Assembly (NCBI RefSeq): GCF_000243695.2
Contig: NZ_AHMN02000004.1
Span: 1-64,000 of the forward strand
Direction of reading: 5' to 3'
DNA from: Leptospira kirschneri serovar Cynopteri str. 3522 CT
GTDB taxonomy: Bacteria > Spirochaetota > Leptospiria > Leptospirales > Leptospiraceae
DNA length: 64,000 nucleotides
Shown here: positions 11,101-26,800 of the stretch, piece after piece
How the letters are laid out: the number at the start of each line of letters is the position of its first letter
Numbering within the stretch: position 1 is the first letter of the stretch
Position numbers and translations under genes: made by a program
Notes under the pieces: model-generated
What the model saw: the letters and a program-made list of their open reading frames with translations, nothing else
Database searches by the model: none
What the model was told of the DNA's origin: nothing

Positions 11101-11963
11101 TTTTTAATGATTCGAAAAATGGTAGAAATTTGCAAAAGATTGTATATATCATTTTCATTTTATTAGGTTTTTTTTGTAAACTTCCATTGAAACCAGGAGA
11201 ATATACCGATTTAGAAGAAGCATTTAAAAATCCTAAGGATGTGTTGGTTTTAAGATATAGAGATAACGAAGACAATCCACTGAAAACACTTCCAAAGGAA
11301 ATTGGAAACTTAAAAAATTTAAAAGAATTATCTTTAAGCACAAACGAAATTACAACTCTACCTTCTGAAATAGGAAATTTAAAAAACTTACAGGTGTTGT
11401 CTTTAAATGTAAACAGACTTGAAACAATTCCTAAAGAAATAGGAAATTTAAAAAACCTAAAAGAACTGTCAATAGGATTGAACAAACTGAAAACACTTCC
11501 CAAAGAAATTGGAAATTTAAAAAATTTAAAAGAATTATATTTAAGCAGAAATCAACTCAAAGTATTACCGCAAGAAATCTGGAACTTAAAAAAACTACAG
11601 CGTATGCATTTAAGTACAAATGAACTCACAAAACTCCCACAAGAAATTAAAAACTTGGAAGGTTTAATAGAAATTTATTTATATGATAATCAGTTTACAA
11701 CACTTCCCAAAGAGATAGGCAATTTGAAAAATTTAAAAGAATTATATTTAAGCAGAAATCAACTTATATCGCTACCATCTGAAATAGGAAATTTAAAAAA
11801 TTTAAAAGAATTATATTTAGAAGAAAACCAACTTACTAAGTTACCAAAACAAATCGCAGCCTTAAAAAAACTCTCAAGACTTAGTTTAGAAGGAAACCAA
11901 TTTCCCTCGGAAGAAAAAGAAAGAATCAAACGTCTTTTGCCTAAGTGTAACATTTCTTTTTAA
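11097..11963 (+). CDS. Leucine-rich-repeat lipoprotein
   Basis: The 288-residue protein has a lipoprotein signal peptide ending LLGFFC (Cys about 27). About eight 23-residue leucine-rich repeats follow, on the pattern LPKEIGNLKNLKELYLSRNQ. The C-terminal cap (LPKCNISF) is shared with other leptospiral LRR proteins. LRRs give a curved binding surface; partners are unknown and surface or periplasmic location is inferred. The DNA repeats are similar enough to allow copy-number change by slippage. The start overlaps the rhodanese stop by four bases, so the two form an operon. Confidence 0.9.
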   Translation: MIFNDSKNGRNLQKIVYIIFILLGFFCKLPLKPGEYTDLEEAFKNPKDVLVLRYRDNEDNPLKTLPKEIGNLKNLKELSLSTNEITTLPSEIGNLKNLQVLSLNVNRLETIPKEIGNLKNLKELSIGLNKLKTLPKEIGNLKNLKELYLSRNQLKVLPQEIWNLKKLQRMHLSTNELTKLPQEIKNLEGLIEIYLYDNQFTTLPKEIGNLKNLKELYLSRNQLISLPSEIGNLKNLKELYLEENQLTKLPKQIAALKKLSRLSLEGNQFPSEEKERIKRLLPKCNISF

Positions 11964-12016
11964 ATTTGGTTTTTCGAATTTTGTGCTGAGTGGTGTTCTT
12001 AGAACAAAATTTGTAA

Positions 12017-12119
12017 TAGAGTTGTTGAAAAATTCCATAGTGGTGATTAACAAAACTGCTTCAATTGCCGATTTGCATAAAATAGAAACAGATGGAGAAT
12101 TAATTTTTCAACAACTCTA
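12017..12119. repeat. MITE family A copy 2 (uninterrupted reference copy)
   Basis: 103 bp, TAGAGTTGTTGAAAAATTCC to AATTTTTCAACAACTCTA, flanked by TA. It serves as the empty-site reference for the family B insertion at 50587. Confidence 0.9.
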
Positions 12120-12252
12120 ATAGTAAAAATACATTAATGAGAATTAATAAAAATCCGTAATTTTTTTTAAAACGAATAAAAATATTGAATGGATTGTTAC
12201 TGTTAATTTGAACTATGAGACGATCACAGCTTAAAAACCTGGATACTTATTT

Positions 12253-12391
<139 letters not shown>

Positions 12392-12534
12392 TTTTATGGT
12401 AATTGATGTTTGTAGAAGATTTTTTCTGATTTATTTACATTAAATCCACTTTGTCTTAGTGATGAATCTATAAAATAGATATTTTATAGAAATTTAATAT
12501 AATGAATCCGAATTTTCTGCCTAAAACTTTTTTC

Positions 12535-12565
12535 AATAAAAAAGCCGCAATTACTTGCGGCTTTT
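12535..12565 (-). terminator. Rho-independent terminator of the CitE-like gene
   Basis: AAAAGCCGCAA, loop TTAC, TTGCGGCTTTT. On the minus strand this is an 11-bp stem followed by a T-rich tail, 28 bp after the stop codon of the lyase gene. Confidence 0.85.
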
Positions 12566-12592
12566 GTAATTTAGAAAATTCTAAAATTAGAA

Positions 12593-13585
<993 letters not shown>

Positions 13586-13725
13586 GGAAAGTACCTTTAA
13601 TTCTGATTTGTTTCAACTTCACATCGCTCGGATGAAAACGTGTGAGCCCGCAAGCGAAGTTGCAAAGTATTTAACTAAATACAGATTTCGGAAATGCGGG
13701 ACTATGTAAATCGATTTTCAGTAGG

Positions 13726-14661
<936 letters not shown>

Positions 14662-15463
14662 AGGATCTAATGTACAGAAAACAGAATGGAAGTTGTTTCG
14701 TAAATGAAAAAGGAATGAAAAATACAGGACTTAACCAGTTCCATTTTTAGGGTTCTTATAATGAGTAAAGATCTATTGAGTAAACCACCTAAAAATTCCC
14801 TATTGAATTTTGATCGTTTTCATCCTATTTTTTGAAGGATTAGGACTTTTTTATTTTATAAAAGTGTTTTGTGTTTGGGTAAGTGACACTTTATATGAAC
14901 TTGGGTCATTTCAGATGTTTTTACTCTAAGCCGATTTGTATTGTTGAAAAGAAAGTAAAAATATAAGTCCAAGTAAACGTATTTTTTGGAAATTATAAAT
15001 AGAAATGTTTCTTCTAAAAGTAAATATCTTGGTTTGAAAATTGAATTGGTGTTTCAAAAGGAATCTTATTAGATCATAAAATCGATTTTTTGAATTTTTA
15101 GTTTTTGTTTTCAATTCAAACGGAAATGGATTTTCTAAAATAGTTTTTCTTGTAAAATTAGAGCGGGGGAAATCGATTGGATTCAAATATTATAAAAAGA
15201 AATTTCTAACGGATTCTTTTTAAGAATAAAATTTTACCAAAAAAAAGTGAATTCGATTTTATCCTAATTTACGAATCTATTTTCGAGTTCAGGATGGATT
15301 TGTTTGGTCCTAAAAACGAGTGAGTATATCGAAAATTTGTAATTCAAAATTCGAATCGGTTTTTTGTTGATCGTTTGTACGATTTTAAAAAATTTCATTC
15401 CCATCTTTTTAGAACCATTGAAACGAAATCTAAATTTGTTTTTTTATCGGAGGCTTAAAAAAT
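14662..15463. other. 800-bp AT-rich intergenic region
   Basis: It lies between divergent genes, argF on the minus strand and the PPOX operon on the plus strand. I see no repeat family and no RNA gene. The 86-codon frame at 14926-15186 is compositionally poor and has no ribosome binding site. The promoter for the PPOX-cyclase operon is presumably in the last 150 bp. Confidence 0.5.
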
Positions 15464-15931
15464 ATGAGTTTGACCCAAGAAGAAATGGGTGATCTGGTTG
15501 GACCCTTATCGATCAGTATTGCTACAAGAGACGCTGAATTAAAACCTCATTTTGCACGTGCATTTGGGGTTCGGATCAGTGAAGATCAAAAATTTATGAC
15601 GGTAATGGTTCCGAAGGTAATCTTTGAGCCTTGTTTGAAGGATATAAACGATAATAAGCTCATTGCAGTTACTGTTGCCCACATGGCGAACTTTAAAACG
15701 CGCCAATATAAAGGAATCGTGCAGGAAATTAAGGATTGTACGGAAGCGGATTACGAATTGATGAAAAGTGTTCGGGAATCAGGAGCGGAAAATAGCGCTC
15801 TTTTTTTCGGTCCCAAAGCGGGAGAAGGTTGGAATCAGTATGTCATTCGTCCGTCGGTTGCTGTTAAGTTTGAATTATCAGAACTTTTCGATCAATCACC
15901 CGGAATTAAAGCAGGAGAAAAATTGAAATGA
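15464..15931 (+). CDS. PPOX-type FMN-binding split-barrel protein
   Basis: This is a 155-residue protein of the pyridoxamine-5-phosphate-oxidase-like split-barrel type. MSLTQEEMGDLVGPLSISIATRD begins the first strand and HFARAFGVRISED forms the second. No signal peptide is seen. Such folds bind FMN, F420 or heme; which applies here cannot be read. The ribosome binding site is a good GGAGG (15449-15453). The stop overlaps the next start (ATGA at 15928), so it is translationally coupled to a second protein of the same fold and then to a cyclase. Confidence 0.7.
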   Translation: MSLTQEEMGDLVGPLSISIATRDAELKPHFARAFGVRISEDQKFMTVMVPKVIFEPCLKDINDNKLIAVTVAHMANFKTRQYKGIVQEIKDCTEADYELMKSVRESGAENSALFFGPKAGEGWNQYVIRPSVAVKFELSELFDQSPGIKAGEKLK

Positions 15932-16332
15932 TTCCAGAAGAATTACAACCTTGTTTACAAGGTATTGTTCCAAGTATCATGGTAACTTGTTCCAAAGAAG
16001 GAATTCCGAATGCCACAATCGTAAGTCAAGTGTATCAAGTAGATTCGGATCATTTGGCAATATCGAATCAATTTTTCGGTAAAACACATAAGAATGTTAC
16101 GGAAAATAAATATGCGATTATCCAAGTTTTAAACCCAGAAAATCTAGAACCTTGGCTGATTGACATTTATTATAAAAGAACGGAAACTGAAGGTGAACTT
16201 TTCGATGCAATGGAGATGCAGTTAGAAGCGATTGCGTCTATGTCCGGTATGAGTGACGTATTTAAACTCAAAGCGGCAGATATTTTCGAAATACGTTCCG
16301 TTCGGAAATTTACGGAAGCTAAGGAGTCTTAA
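15928..16332 (+). CDS. Second PPOX-type split-barrel protein
   Basis: The 134-residue protein reads GIVPSIMVTCSKEGIPNATIVSQVYQVD then HLAISNQFFGKTHKNVTEN. This is the typical beta1-beta2 and FMN-binding NK/T region of PPOX-class flavoproteins. It is shorter than its neighbour and different in sequence, so this is not a simple recent duplication. It overlaps the upstream gene by four bases and is followed after 2 bp by the cyclase. A redox or flavin-sensing partner of the cyclase is an inference from gene order. Confidence 0.75.
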   Translation: MIPEELQPCLQGIVPSIMVTCSKEGIPNATIVSQVYQVDSDHLAISNQFFGKTHKNVTENKYAIIQVLNPENLEPWLIDIYYKRTETEGELFDAMEMQLEAIASMSGMSDVFKLKAADIFEIRSVRKFTEAKES

Positions 16333-16334
16333 TC

Positions 16335-17606
16335 GTGTCCGATAATCAAGATGTTGAGGATTTTAAGAAACAATTCGTAGAGAACCAGAAAGGAATCGAG
16401 GAACTCAATCAGAAACTTCATCGAAAGACAAGAGAAGTGGAGATCATTCAGTCCATTTCGGCCGAGATTCTCAATACTCTTGATTTGGGGGAAATTTTTG
16501 AACGAATCATGAAGGTGATGGATGAAGTTTTTGGCTTCAAACACGCTATGATTCTGATGGTGGAAGAAGGCACGGAAACTCTAAGTGTAAAGGCAAGCCG
16601 TGGATACGAACAAGGTGGTGTGGGAGCCAAAGTTGAATTCGGCCAAGGTGTAATCGGTGTGGTCGCTAAAAGAAAAAAAATCATGCGTATGGTCGGAATT
16701 ACGACTCAGATGCGTTATGCGGGACAGATCGGTCAATCTATGGGAAGGGAAGAAAAACAAATCGAACTTCCCGGCTTGAAAGATGCAAAAAGTCAGATTG
16801 CAATTCCATTGCTTGTCAAAGACAAATTGCTCGGAGTTTTTGCAGTGGAAAGTGCAGAGATGAACGCTTTTAAACTTTTGGACGAAGTAATTTTAAGCGT
16901 AGTGGGAAATCAAATTGCGGTAGCTATTGAAAACGCAGCGGCGTATTACACTCAACAACAATTGTCGGAAGCTTACAGCCGATTTGTACCTAAGGAACTT
17001 CTTTCTCTTCTTAGTAAAAAATCGATTTTAGAAACTCAATTGGCCGATCAAACGGAAGGTTTGATGACTGTGATGTTTTCGGACATCCGTGGTTTTACTA
17101 CAATTTCCGAAAAGATGACTCCGAGTGAAAACTTTCAGTTTATCAATAATTATTTGGGAATGATTGCTCCCGTAATTAAAGAACATAACGGTTTTATTGA
17201 TAAGTTTATTGGAGATGCGATTATGGCTATCTTTCCCGCTCGTGCAGAAAACGCAGTAGAAGCGGCTTTAGCAATGATGAAAGCACTGAAACAATTCAAT
17301 GAACTTAGACAGAAGGAAAATCAGGATCCGATTGATATTGGTATAGGAATTCATACGGGTCATTTGATGCTCGGAATCATAGGTCACGAAAATCGTATGG
17401 AAGGTACGGTGATCGGGGATAGTGTGAATCTTGCGTCTAGAATTGAAGGTCTTACAAAACAATTCAAATGTTCGATCATTGTGAGCGAGGTTACGATTGC
17501 TTCTTTGAGAGACCCAAGTCGTTTTACGCATTCCTTTTTAGATGAAGTTACTGTAAAAGGAAAGTCTCAACCGATTAAAGTCTATAAGATCGAAAATTCG
17601 GTATAA
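16335..17606 (+). CDS. GAF-domain class III adenylate cyclase
   Basis: This is a 423-residue cytosolic enzyme. A short coiled coil (1-40) precedes a GAF domain (about 45-200) and a class III cyclase domain (about 240-420). The two metal-binding Asp motifs are FSDIRGFTTISE and FIDKFIGDAIMAIF. EGTVIGDSVNLASRIEG supplies the transition-state Asn and Arg. Lys in DKFIGD and Asp in VIGDSVN fit ATP rather than GTP. The start is GTG at 16335, supported by AAGGAGT. It is the third gene of an operon with two PPOX-fold proteins. The GAF domain is the likely input. Confidence 0.9.
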   Translation: MSDNQDVEDFKKQFVENQKGIEELNQKLHRKTREVEIIQSISAEILNTLDLGEIFERIMKVMDEVFGFKHAMILMVEEGTETLSVKASRGYEQGGVGAKVEFGQGVIGVVAKRKKIMRMVGITTQMRYAGQIGQSMGREEKQIELPGLKDAKSQIAIPLLVKDKLLGVFAVESAEMNAFKLLDEVILSVVGNQIAVAIENAAAYYTQQQLSEAYSRFVPKELLSLLSKKSILETQLADQTEGLMTVMFSDIRGFTTISEKMTPSENFQFINNYLGMIAPVIKEHNGFIDKFIGDAIMAIFPARAENAVEAALAMMKALKQFNELRQKENQDPIDIGIGIHTGHLMLGIIGHENRMEGTVIGDSVNLASRIEGLTKQFKCSIIVSEVTIASLRDPSRFTHSFLDEVTVKGKSQPIKVYKIENSV

Positions 17607-17650
17607 CTTAAAACGATTTTTGCGATCCGAACTAAGAGCCGGTCTCAAAA

Positions 17651-18070
17651 CTACCTATCAAAAAAGTTAAAAGCAATGATAGAGCTTGCGAGATAAAGAG
17701 ATGCAAGATAATTTTCAGATTTTCTTTCCCAACGAATTAGGATAGCCCTGAATCGATTGTGCCAACTGTTAGTTCTTTCAACGACCCATCGTCTAGGTTT
17801 TCCTTTATATTTACCAATGAGAGGCTTCTCACCTTTTTTCCGAATATGAGATTGAATGTTTCTTCTTTTGATTAAAACTTCTATATCTTTGAAATCATAT
17901 CCTTTATCTAAACAAAGATGTTTTGGTTTCTTTTTTCTTCTACCGGAAAAAATCAGGATTGAATTCAACGTATCTTTTACAGCGTGTTTATCATGAACAT
18001 TGGCTCCACTCAATGTTATGGCCAAAGGAATTCCATTTCCATCTGTAAGAATATGCCGTTTAACCCCCAA
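17651..18070 (-). CDS. IS5-family transposase, second frame (orfB)
   Basis: It supplies the rest of the DDE domain: GVKRHILTDGNGIPL, then LCLDKGYD (second Asp) and WVVERTNSWHNRFR (Glu). The frame is open upstream of the first ATG through LTGKNPTDRAK, so it is expressed as a -1 frameshift fusion with orfA rather than from its own start. With that fusion the transposase is complete. Confidence 0.88.
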   Translation of the reverse strand: MGVKRHILTDGNGIPLAITLSGANVHDKHAVKDTLNSILIFSGRRKKKPKHLCLDKGYDFKDIEVLIKRRNIQSHIRKKGEKPLIGKYKGKPRRWVVERTNSWHNRFRAILIRWERKSENYLASLYLASSIIAFNFFDR

Positions 18071-18099
18071 TTTGGCACGGTCTGTAGGGTTTTTCCCAG

Positions 18100-18447
18100 T
18101 TAAGCTCCCCCTTTGGGAGCTTTAACCATTGCCGAATCCATCGAAGCCCAGTCCCATGCTATCTGATTCTTTACATCATAATATTTTAAAATAGATTTAT
18201 AAATCTTTTTGAATACTCCTGCTCGTTCCCATTCTTGAAATCTTCTGTGACAAGTTTGGCCAGATCCAAACTCATTCGGAATGGCACGCCACTGACAGCC
18301 TGTTTTCATTCGATAGATGATACCGGCCATTACTAATCGTGTTGGTACTCGATTGCGACCTCCTTTCGGATTTACCTTTTCTTTCGGGATCAATGGGGCT
18401 ATTTGTTTCCAAAGTCCATCCGGTATCTCTGAATAATATTTGTCCAT
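18100..18447 (-). CDS. IS5-family transposase, first frame (orfA)
   Basis: 115 residues. It starts MDKYYSEIPDGLWKQIAPLIP, the DUF4096-type N-terminal domain of IS427-group transposases. It ends after WDWASMDSAMVKAPKGGA, which contains the first catalytic Asp of the DDE triad. The end lies on the run AAAGGGGG, flanked by GCTCCC and GGGAGC. A -1 slip here joins it to the second frame as ...KGGSLTGKNPTDRAKLG. Confidence 0.9.
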   Translation of the reverse strand: MDKYYSEIPDGLWKQIAPLIPKEKVNPKGGRNRVPTRLVMAGIIYRMKTGCQWRAIPNEFGSGQTCHRRFQEWERAGVFKKIYKSILKYYDVKNQIAWDWASMDSAMVKAPKGGA

Positions 18448-18503
18448 TTCACAAGTAAATAATTACGATTCAAAAGTACAACCAGTTTTGAGACCGGCTC
18501 TTA

Positions 18504-19253
<750 letters not shown>

Positions 19254-19274
19254 GGTTTGATTACAAGGGTGATT

Positions 19275-19679
<405 letters not shown>

Positions 19680-19681
19680 AA

Positions 19682-19722
<41 letters not shown>

Positions 19723-19787
19723 GAAGTTCGAGTGGGTTTAAGATTACTATCTGGTTTGGTCGATTTTTAGAACAGTAGCTTCTTCTC

Positions 19788-21944
<2,157 letters not shown>

Positions 21945-22080
21945 TTTTTTTTCGACAATATTTGTTAAAAAAAACTAACAAAATGCCAAGAGATTATTCT
22001 AAAATTTTAAAAGAAAATAACCCCGTCATTATTCAAAACTATAGAATAACATACTAATCTAATCGTTTAGACTTCAATAA

Positions 22081-22264
22081 TAGAGTTGTTAAAAAATGAA
22101 TTCTCCATCTGTTTTGTTGCATTACTCATAACTATATAATAAAGCACCTAATATTTTGCATAAAATCAGTGTTTTGTGATAAAATTAACAGCACTCAATT
22201 TTATAGAGATTAGTAAAATGGACAATTGAAGCAGTTTTGCAAATTTTTACTTTCAACAACTCTA
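22081..22264. repeat. MITE family A copy 3, split by a family B element
   Basis: The outer ends TAGAGTTGTTAAAAAATG and TTTCAACAACTCTA are family A. The interior after GTTTTGTTGCAT is interrupted by a family B copy and resumes at AAATGGACAATTGAAGCA. Confidence 0.88.
22124..22214. repeat. MITE family B, nested in family A
   Basis: It begins with CTCATAACTATATAATAAAG and ends ATAGAGATTAG. It is flanked by TA on both sides, matching a TA duplication when compared with uninterrupted family A copies. Confidence 0.85.
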
Positions 22265-22267
22265 ATA

Positions 22268-22560
22268 TAGATCTGTCGGAATTACGACAAATCCTCTGTA
22301 AAACTGAGTTCCCGCCCTTATTTTTGGGTGGGGGTAACTCAATGAATTGCTTCCCATGGGTCGCAATTCAGGTGGAGAAATTCGGAAGACTTTTCTCTAT
22401 CAGAAAAACATGCTTTTTGCAAGTAAAAAGACTCATTCTTGTCGGAACACTTGAAAAATGTGCGTTTTTGAGCCCACAACGCGATCCGTAGAGAGCGTTG
22501 TGTTGAGTTCAATTTTGATTCTAAAATCCTATTCAACTTGTGGGGTTGGTTACTACGTAA
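22268..22560. repeat. Repeat E copy 2
   Basis: It is closely similar to 3671-3990 from GGAATTACGACAAATCC to GGGGTTGGTTA, with small indels. It follows the nested A/B element directly. Confidence 0.75.
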
Positions 22561-23074
22561 GGAAGCAAAGACGGCTTTAGTTTCACAAAAATGTGGGATC
22601 TCACACAAAAAAGCCAACGATTTCAAGTTAGATATAATTTTTTGAGAATTTCTGCGTCTTTGTAAAGTTCCTCATTCATTTTCTGATATTATTTTTATGC
22701 GTCCGAGTAGTAAAAGTATGAGTTCCCACATTGTAGAATCGATCTGCAAAGTTTAGATCTCAGTTTTTTTTAAAAATGGATTTTATACTAAATTCAAGTT
22801 AAATTAGTTTTGGACTTGTTTGTAAAAACTAAAAAAAAATAGCAAAGGATTTCAATTTTTAACAGTTAGAATGTATAAAAATGATACTTTGAAGTATGAC
22901 CAAAAGTTAGATGTGTGGTTTTACCCAACAAAAGTCATCTATTACACGTTAGGTGAAATTTGTAAGAACTGAAGCATCTTTGTAAGATTGGCCGCTAATT
23001 TTCGGAACCATTTTTATACGTTCAAACATTAACAAGTCGTGAGAGTTACGATCTATAAAGTTTTTGAGGTTTTT
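22561..23074. other. Gene-free stretch with family D remnants
   Basis: A family D right end (GCGTCCGAGTAGTA) ends at 22710, preceded by the TTTCTGCGTCTTTGTAAAG block found in other D copies. A second decayed D-like block (GAAGCATCTTTGTAAG) lies near 22970. The short motifs TGTGGGATCTCACACA and ATGAGTTCCCACA are also present. No gene. Confidence 0.5.
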
Positions 23075-24135
23075 CTAATTCGTTTTTGAATCCTGACTTT
23101 CCAAAGAAAAATAACGGTGTATATTAAATCCCAAGGTCCATTCTTTTTTATCGTAGTCATAGTCGGCTCCACGCAATAGCTGAGTGTGAGCGATGGATCT
23201 ACTGTTCGTCACGAATAGTTGAAAAACATGGCCTCCGGTTTCGAAGTCGACTCCAAAACTCATAGGAACGGACATATATTCTACTGGTTTAGAAAGTAGA
23301 ATATTGTTAATAATTACGTCTAACGTTCTTCCATTCGCAATTAGTTCGTTAGCTTCTGAAGTAGAATATTCCAAACCGTTGATTTTCGTTTTTCTATCTT
23401 CTGCCGTGTAAGAATCGCCTATATAATCTCTTTTAGGAGTCAGAATTGTTCCAAACGTAAAGTCCAGACGTTTAAAAACGTGGATTCTAAAAGAAACATC
23501 CAATCCGGTTCTGTCATTGGAAAGATGTTCTTTGACAAAATTTCTATGAACAAACATAGGAGAAAGCTGGAGAGAAAACACATCACCGAACCTTCTTGAA
23601 ACTAAAAACGAAGCAAGGGAACTTTGTCTGTCTGAGTAAGACAGTTCGTAAGTATTCAACCTCTTTTCTAATTGAGAATCAAAACCCGGAAAACCGGTGG
23701 AGGCTTTAAGATAAGGACCGTAGAATTTAGATTGTTCTTCCGTTTCTTGACCGAAAACTCCGAAAAAACTTATGGTCACTGGAAAATTAGAATCTTGAGT
23801 TAAAAGGCGGATTTTACCTCTTGCTTCGTATGTTTTTTGAAACGAAGTTCTAGCAATGCCGATTGTAATTCGATCGGTAAGACCGTAATCTAAAGAAAGT
23901 TGAGTATTGGCACCGTTGTCTAAACCGAAAAAATCGTAAGAAGTGGATTTTGCATTTCCGAAACGGTGATTGAATCGGAAATCCAAACCGTTTTTACCAA
24001 CGTCTTCGGTGCTAGGCATATGAATCAAACTACTTCCTAAAAACGTAGATTTTCTTTGTTCTTGCGCGGATAAAGAGAAAGATAAGAGGATCAATAAAGT
24101 AAAAGAAGAGACTAAGAGCGGATTTTTTTTAAAGA

Positions 24136-24139
<4 letters not shown>
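23075..24139 (-). CDS. Predicted outer-membrane beta-barrel protein (DUF5777-like)
   Basis: The 354-residue protein has a signal peptide ([14 protein letters not shown], cut near residue 26). Many alternating beta strands follow, rich in aromatic residues and Arg (e.g. [26 protein letters not shown]). The length and pattern fit an outer-membrane barrel of the DUF5777 type; the family name is my recognition and not tested. It is the last gene of an operon, with its ATG overlapping the YceI stop (ATGA at 24136-24139). Partner genes encode a YceI protein and a cytochrome-c-like lipoprotein. The role is unknown. Confidence 0.7.
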
Positions 24140-24704
<565 letters not shown>

Positions 24705-24708
<4 letters not shown>

Positions 24709-25130
24709 GGGTTGGCTCCTTTCAAAATCCAACAAAAAACCGCTTTATTGATCGAGTCGTTATTGTTGATTCTCATAGAACCTGTATTGATTTTTTGAAA
24801 TAAAAGGCTGTTTTTAGGATCGTTTACGGTTACACGACTACGAACCGAATTGTAGGAAGTTACGTCAAATCCAGCGTTTAGGTTACTTGGATTGTGACAA
24901 GTCGCACAAGAGCTGGTTCCCGCTTGGTTTAACGTAGAAAATGCGGGAGCAGGATTGGTACAATCGGCGCTTGTGGGTTCTTGCAAAGGTGCGGTAGAAT
25001 TCAAAAGAAAAGCCATAAGTTTTAAGGAATCTTCCTTATCCGAGCTTTTTTCATCCTGACAACTCCATAAAATGGAACAAATACAAAAGATCAAAATTCC
25101 AATTGAAAACGGTTTACAAATTTCTTTCAT
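24705..25130 (-). CDS. Lipoprotein with c-type heme motif
   Basis: The 141-residue protein has a lipobox ILWSC (Cys about 24). A single heme-binding CATCH sequence lies near residue 77. A possible axial Met appears late in GSMRINNND. It is small and Ser/Asn-rich, like periplasm-facing monoheme cytochromes of the DUF-type found with YceI genes. Its start has a good GGGAG site. It leads the three-gene operon, which suggests an envelope electron-transfer module whose other members bind a lipid (YceI) and form a pore or barrel. Confidence 0.8.
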
Positions 25131-25508
25131 ACAATTCTCCCTTAAAAAACGAATTTACAATAGGTGTGATACCTTTATTGAATTTCAATCTTATAATGAA
25201 CTTAAATTCTAAATTTTATAAAAAAAATCTTTTTAAGAAAATTGGAATATTTTACTTACAAATCGCTTGTACTGCCCGATTGTTTTTTAGAAAAGATCAG
25301 ATCTATAAAATTCTTAGAAACGTCTTATGATTTTGATTGTTGAATCGTTTCGTTTCAAAACTTTCTGGAAGCGTTTCTGAAAATTTTGCTTTGAAAAAAT
25401 AGAAGGAATCAATTTGAGACGGTATTGGATATAATTTTTATCAATTCATAGATCTAACATTTTTAAAGAACAGTTTATGAATTTTGAGATGAATTCCGGT
25501 TTGGAGTT

Positions 25509-25597
25509 TGGATAACTATATAATAAAGTACCTAATCTTTTGTATGGAATCAGTGTTTTGTGATAAAATTAATGGTACTCAATTTTATAGAGATGAG
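25509..25597. repeat. MITE family B copy 2
   Basis: It contains ATAACTATATAATAAAGTACC at the left (first bases decayed) and CTCAATTTTATAGAGATGAG at the right, followed by TA. Confidence 0.8.
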
Positions 25598-25855
25598 TAA
25601 AACCTCAAAAGTTCTAAGCGGATAATACTTTATAAGTTTCTAATTAAGTACTGGAGTTTTTATAAAAACTGTGCATCCAGATGGTTTGCGAACTTTTGAG
25701 AGATTCTTGATTGTTCGGAAATATATAATAAAGCACTAATGCAATATCTTGACACACCAATCCAGTGAAGTTTTGCGTAAGAAAGATTGGATGAATTCGC
25801 CGCCGCCGGACCACGCTCTTTGGCTCTGGCCAATAAAATTGAATGCATAAAATAT

Positions 25856-25958
25856 TAGAGTTGTTGAAAAATTAATTCTCCATCTGTTTCTATTTTATGC
25901 AAATCGACAATTGAAGCAGTTTTGTTAATCGCCACTATGGAATTTTTCAACAACTCTA
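25856..25958. repeat. MITE family A copy 4
   Basis: 103 bp with near-perfect terminal inverted repeats TAGAGTTGTTGAAAAATT and AATTTTTCAACAACTCTA. It is in the opposite orientation to copy 2 (internal GACAATTGAAGCAG). Confidence 0.9.
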
Positions 25959-26210
25959 TTATATAATAATTATATTTAGTTTTAATATAAAATTCGACCC
26001 TTAGCAGAGTGTTTTGCTTTAGTTCTTGAACGAGATTTGTAGAGAGAGTTGTGTGAGTTTAATTCTGATTTTAAAATCTTCTTCAACTTGTGTGGTTGGT
26101 TATGATAGAGAACGTTCTGCTTTAGTTTCTCTACGCTTTCGCATGGATTATCCAGAACTAACGTTAATCGACGCCTTATCACAACATTTACGGGTATTTG
26201 TTACTCGGAC

Positions 26211-26362
26211 ACACGAAAGTAATACTTTGCAAACTTGTTTTAAAATTTAGAATCTCCTTTAAAAAGGAGACAAATCTAGGATAAACGTAATTTTTAAGAA
26301 TTTCTACATCTTTGCGAAAATAGATTATTCATTTTTAGTACTATTTTTAGGCGTCCGGGTAG
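26211..26362. repeat. MITE family D copy
   Basis: The left end is TTACTCGGACACACGAAAG, and the right end GGCGTCCGGGTAG is followed by TA. The inverted termini match the copy at 26801. An internal GATTCTCC-type palindrome TCTCCTTTAAAAAGGAGA lies near 26251. Confidence 0.75.
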
Positions 26363-26800
26363 TAATTTATAGGGATAGGTAGTAGTTTCTAATTGTTAAA
26401 CTTTATTAATATTCTAATTTTTAGATAGAGTCTGATATGGCGCTCGACTAGAAAGGCGAATATCTTTTTGCTCTGAGTTCGGCATAGGATCAATCTAATT
26501 GTGAGTAATTGTTTGTTTTTTGGGATAAATATATTTTAAGTATATTTTAAAATTATAATGTAACTAATTTCTATCAAAACAAAGCAGGTTATTGAATTGG
26601 TCCGATGGTAGATTGAAAGCTTTAATTTTTGGATTTTGATAAAAAAGAACGTGGATTTTTGGAATTAAAAATGTAAAAGGTTTAGGAAAACTGTGATTGT
26701 ATTTGTATACGATTTCCTTTTAAAAAATTGAAACTGATTTTTTAATACGACAATTGATTAGAATCCTTTCCTTTTGAAGAAAGCGGCGGTAAATATACTA

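Larger units (their letters stand above)
17635..18501 (-). mobile_element. IS5-family (IS427-like) insertion sequence, complete
   Basis: The 867-bp element has perfect terminal inverted repeats (AGAGCCGGTCTCAAAACT at the left, its complement at the right). TA lies on both sides (17633-17634 and 18502-18503) as a likely target duplication. It carries two overlapping-frame transposase ORFs on the minus strand. It sits 29 bp after the cyclase stop. All ends and catalytic residues look intact, so it may be active. Confidence 0.92.

Noticed and set aside
11072..11503. Minus-strand frame of 143 codons opposite the LRR gene
   Set aside because: It is an antisense shadow of the LRR repeats, with repeated KFFKFPIS blocks that mirror GNLKNLKEL.
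14926..15186. Minus-strand frame of 86 codons
   Set aside because: AT-rich, basic composition, no binding site, no recognisable domain; it sits in the divergent promoter region.
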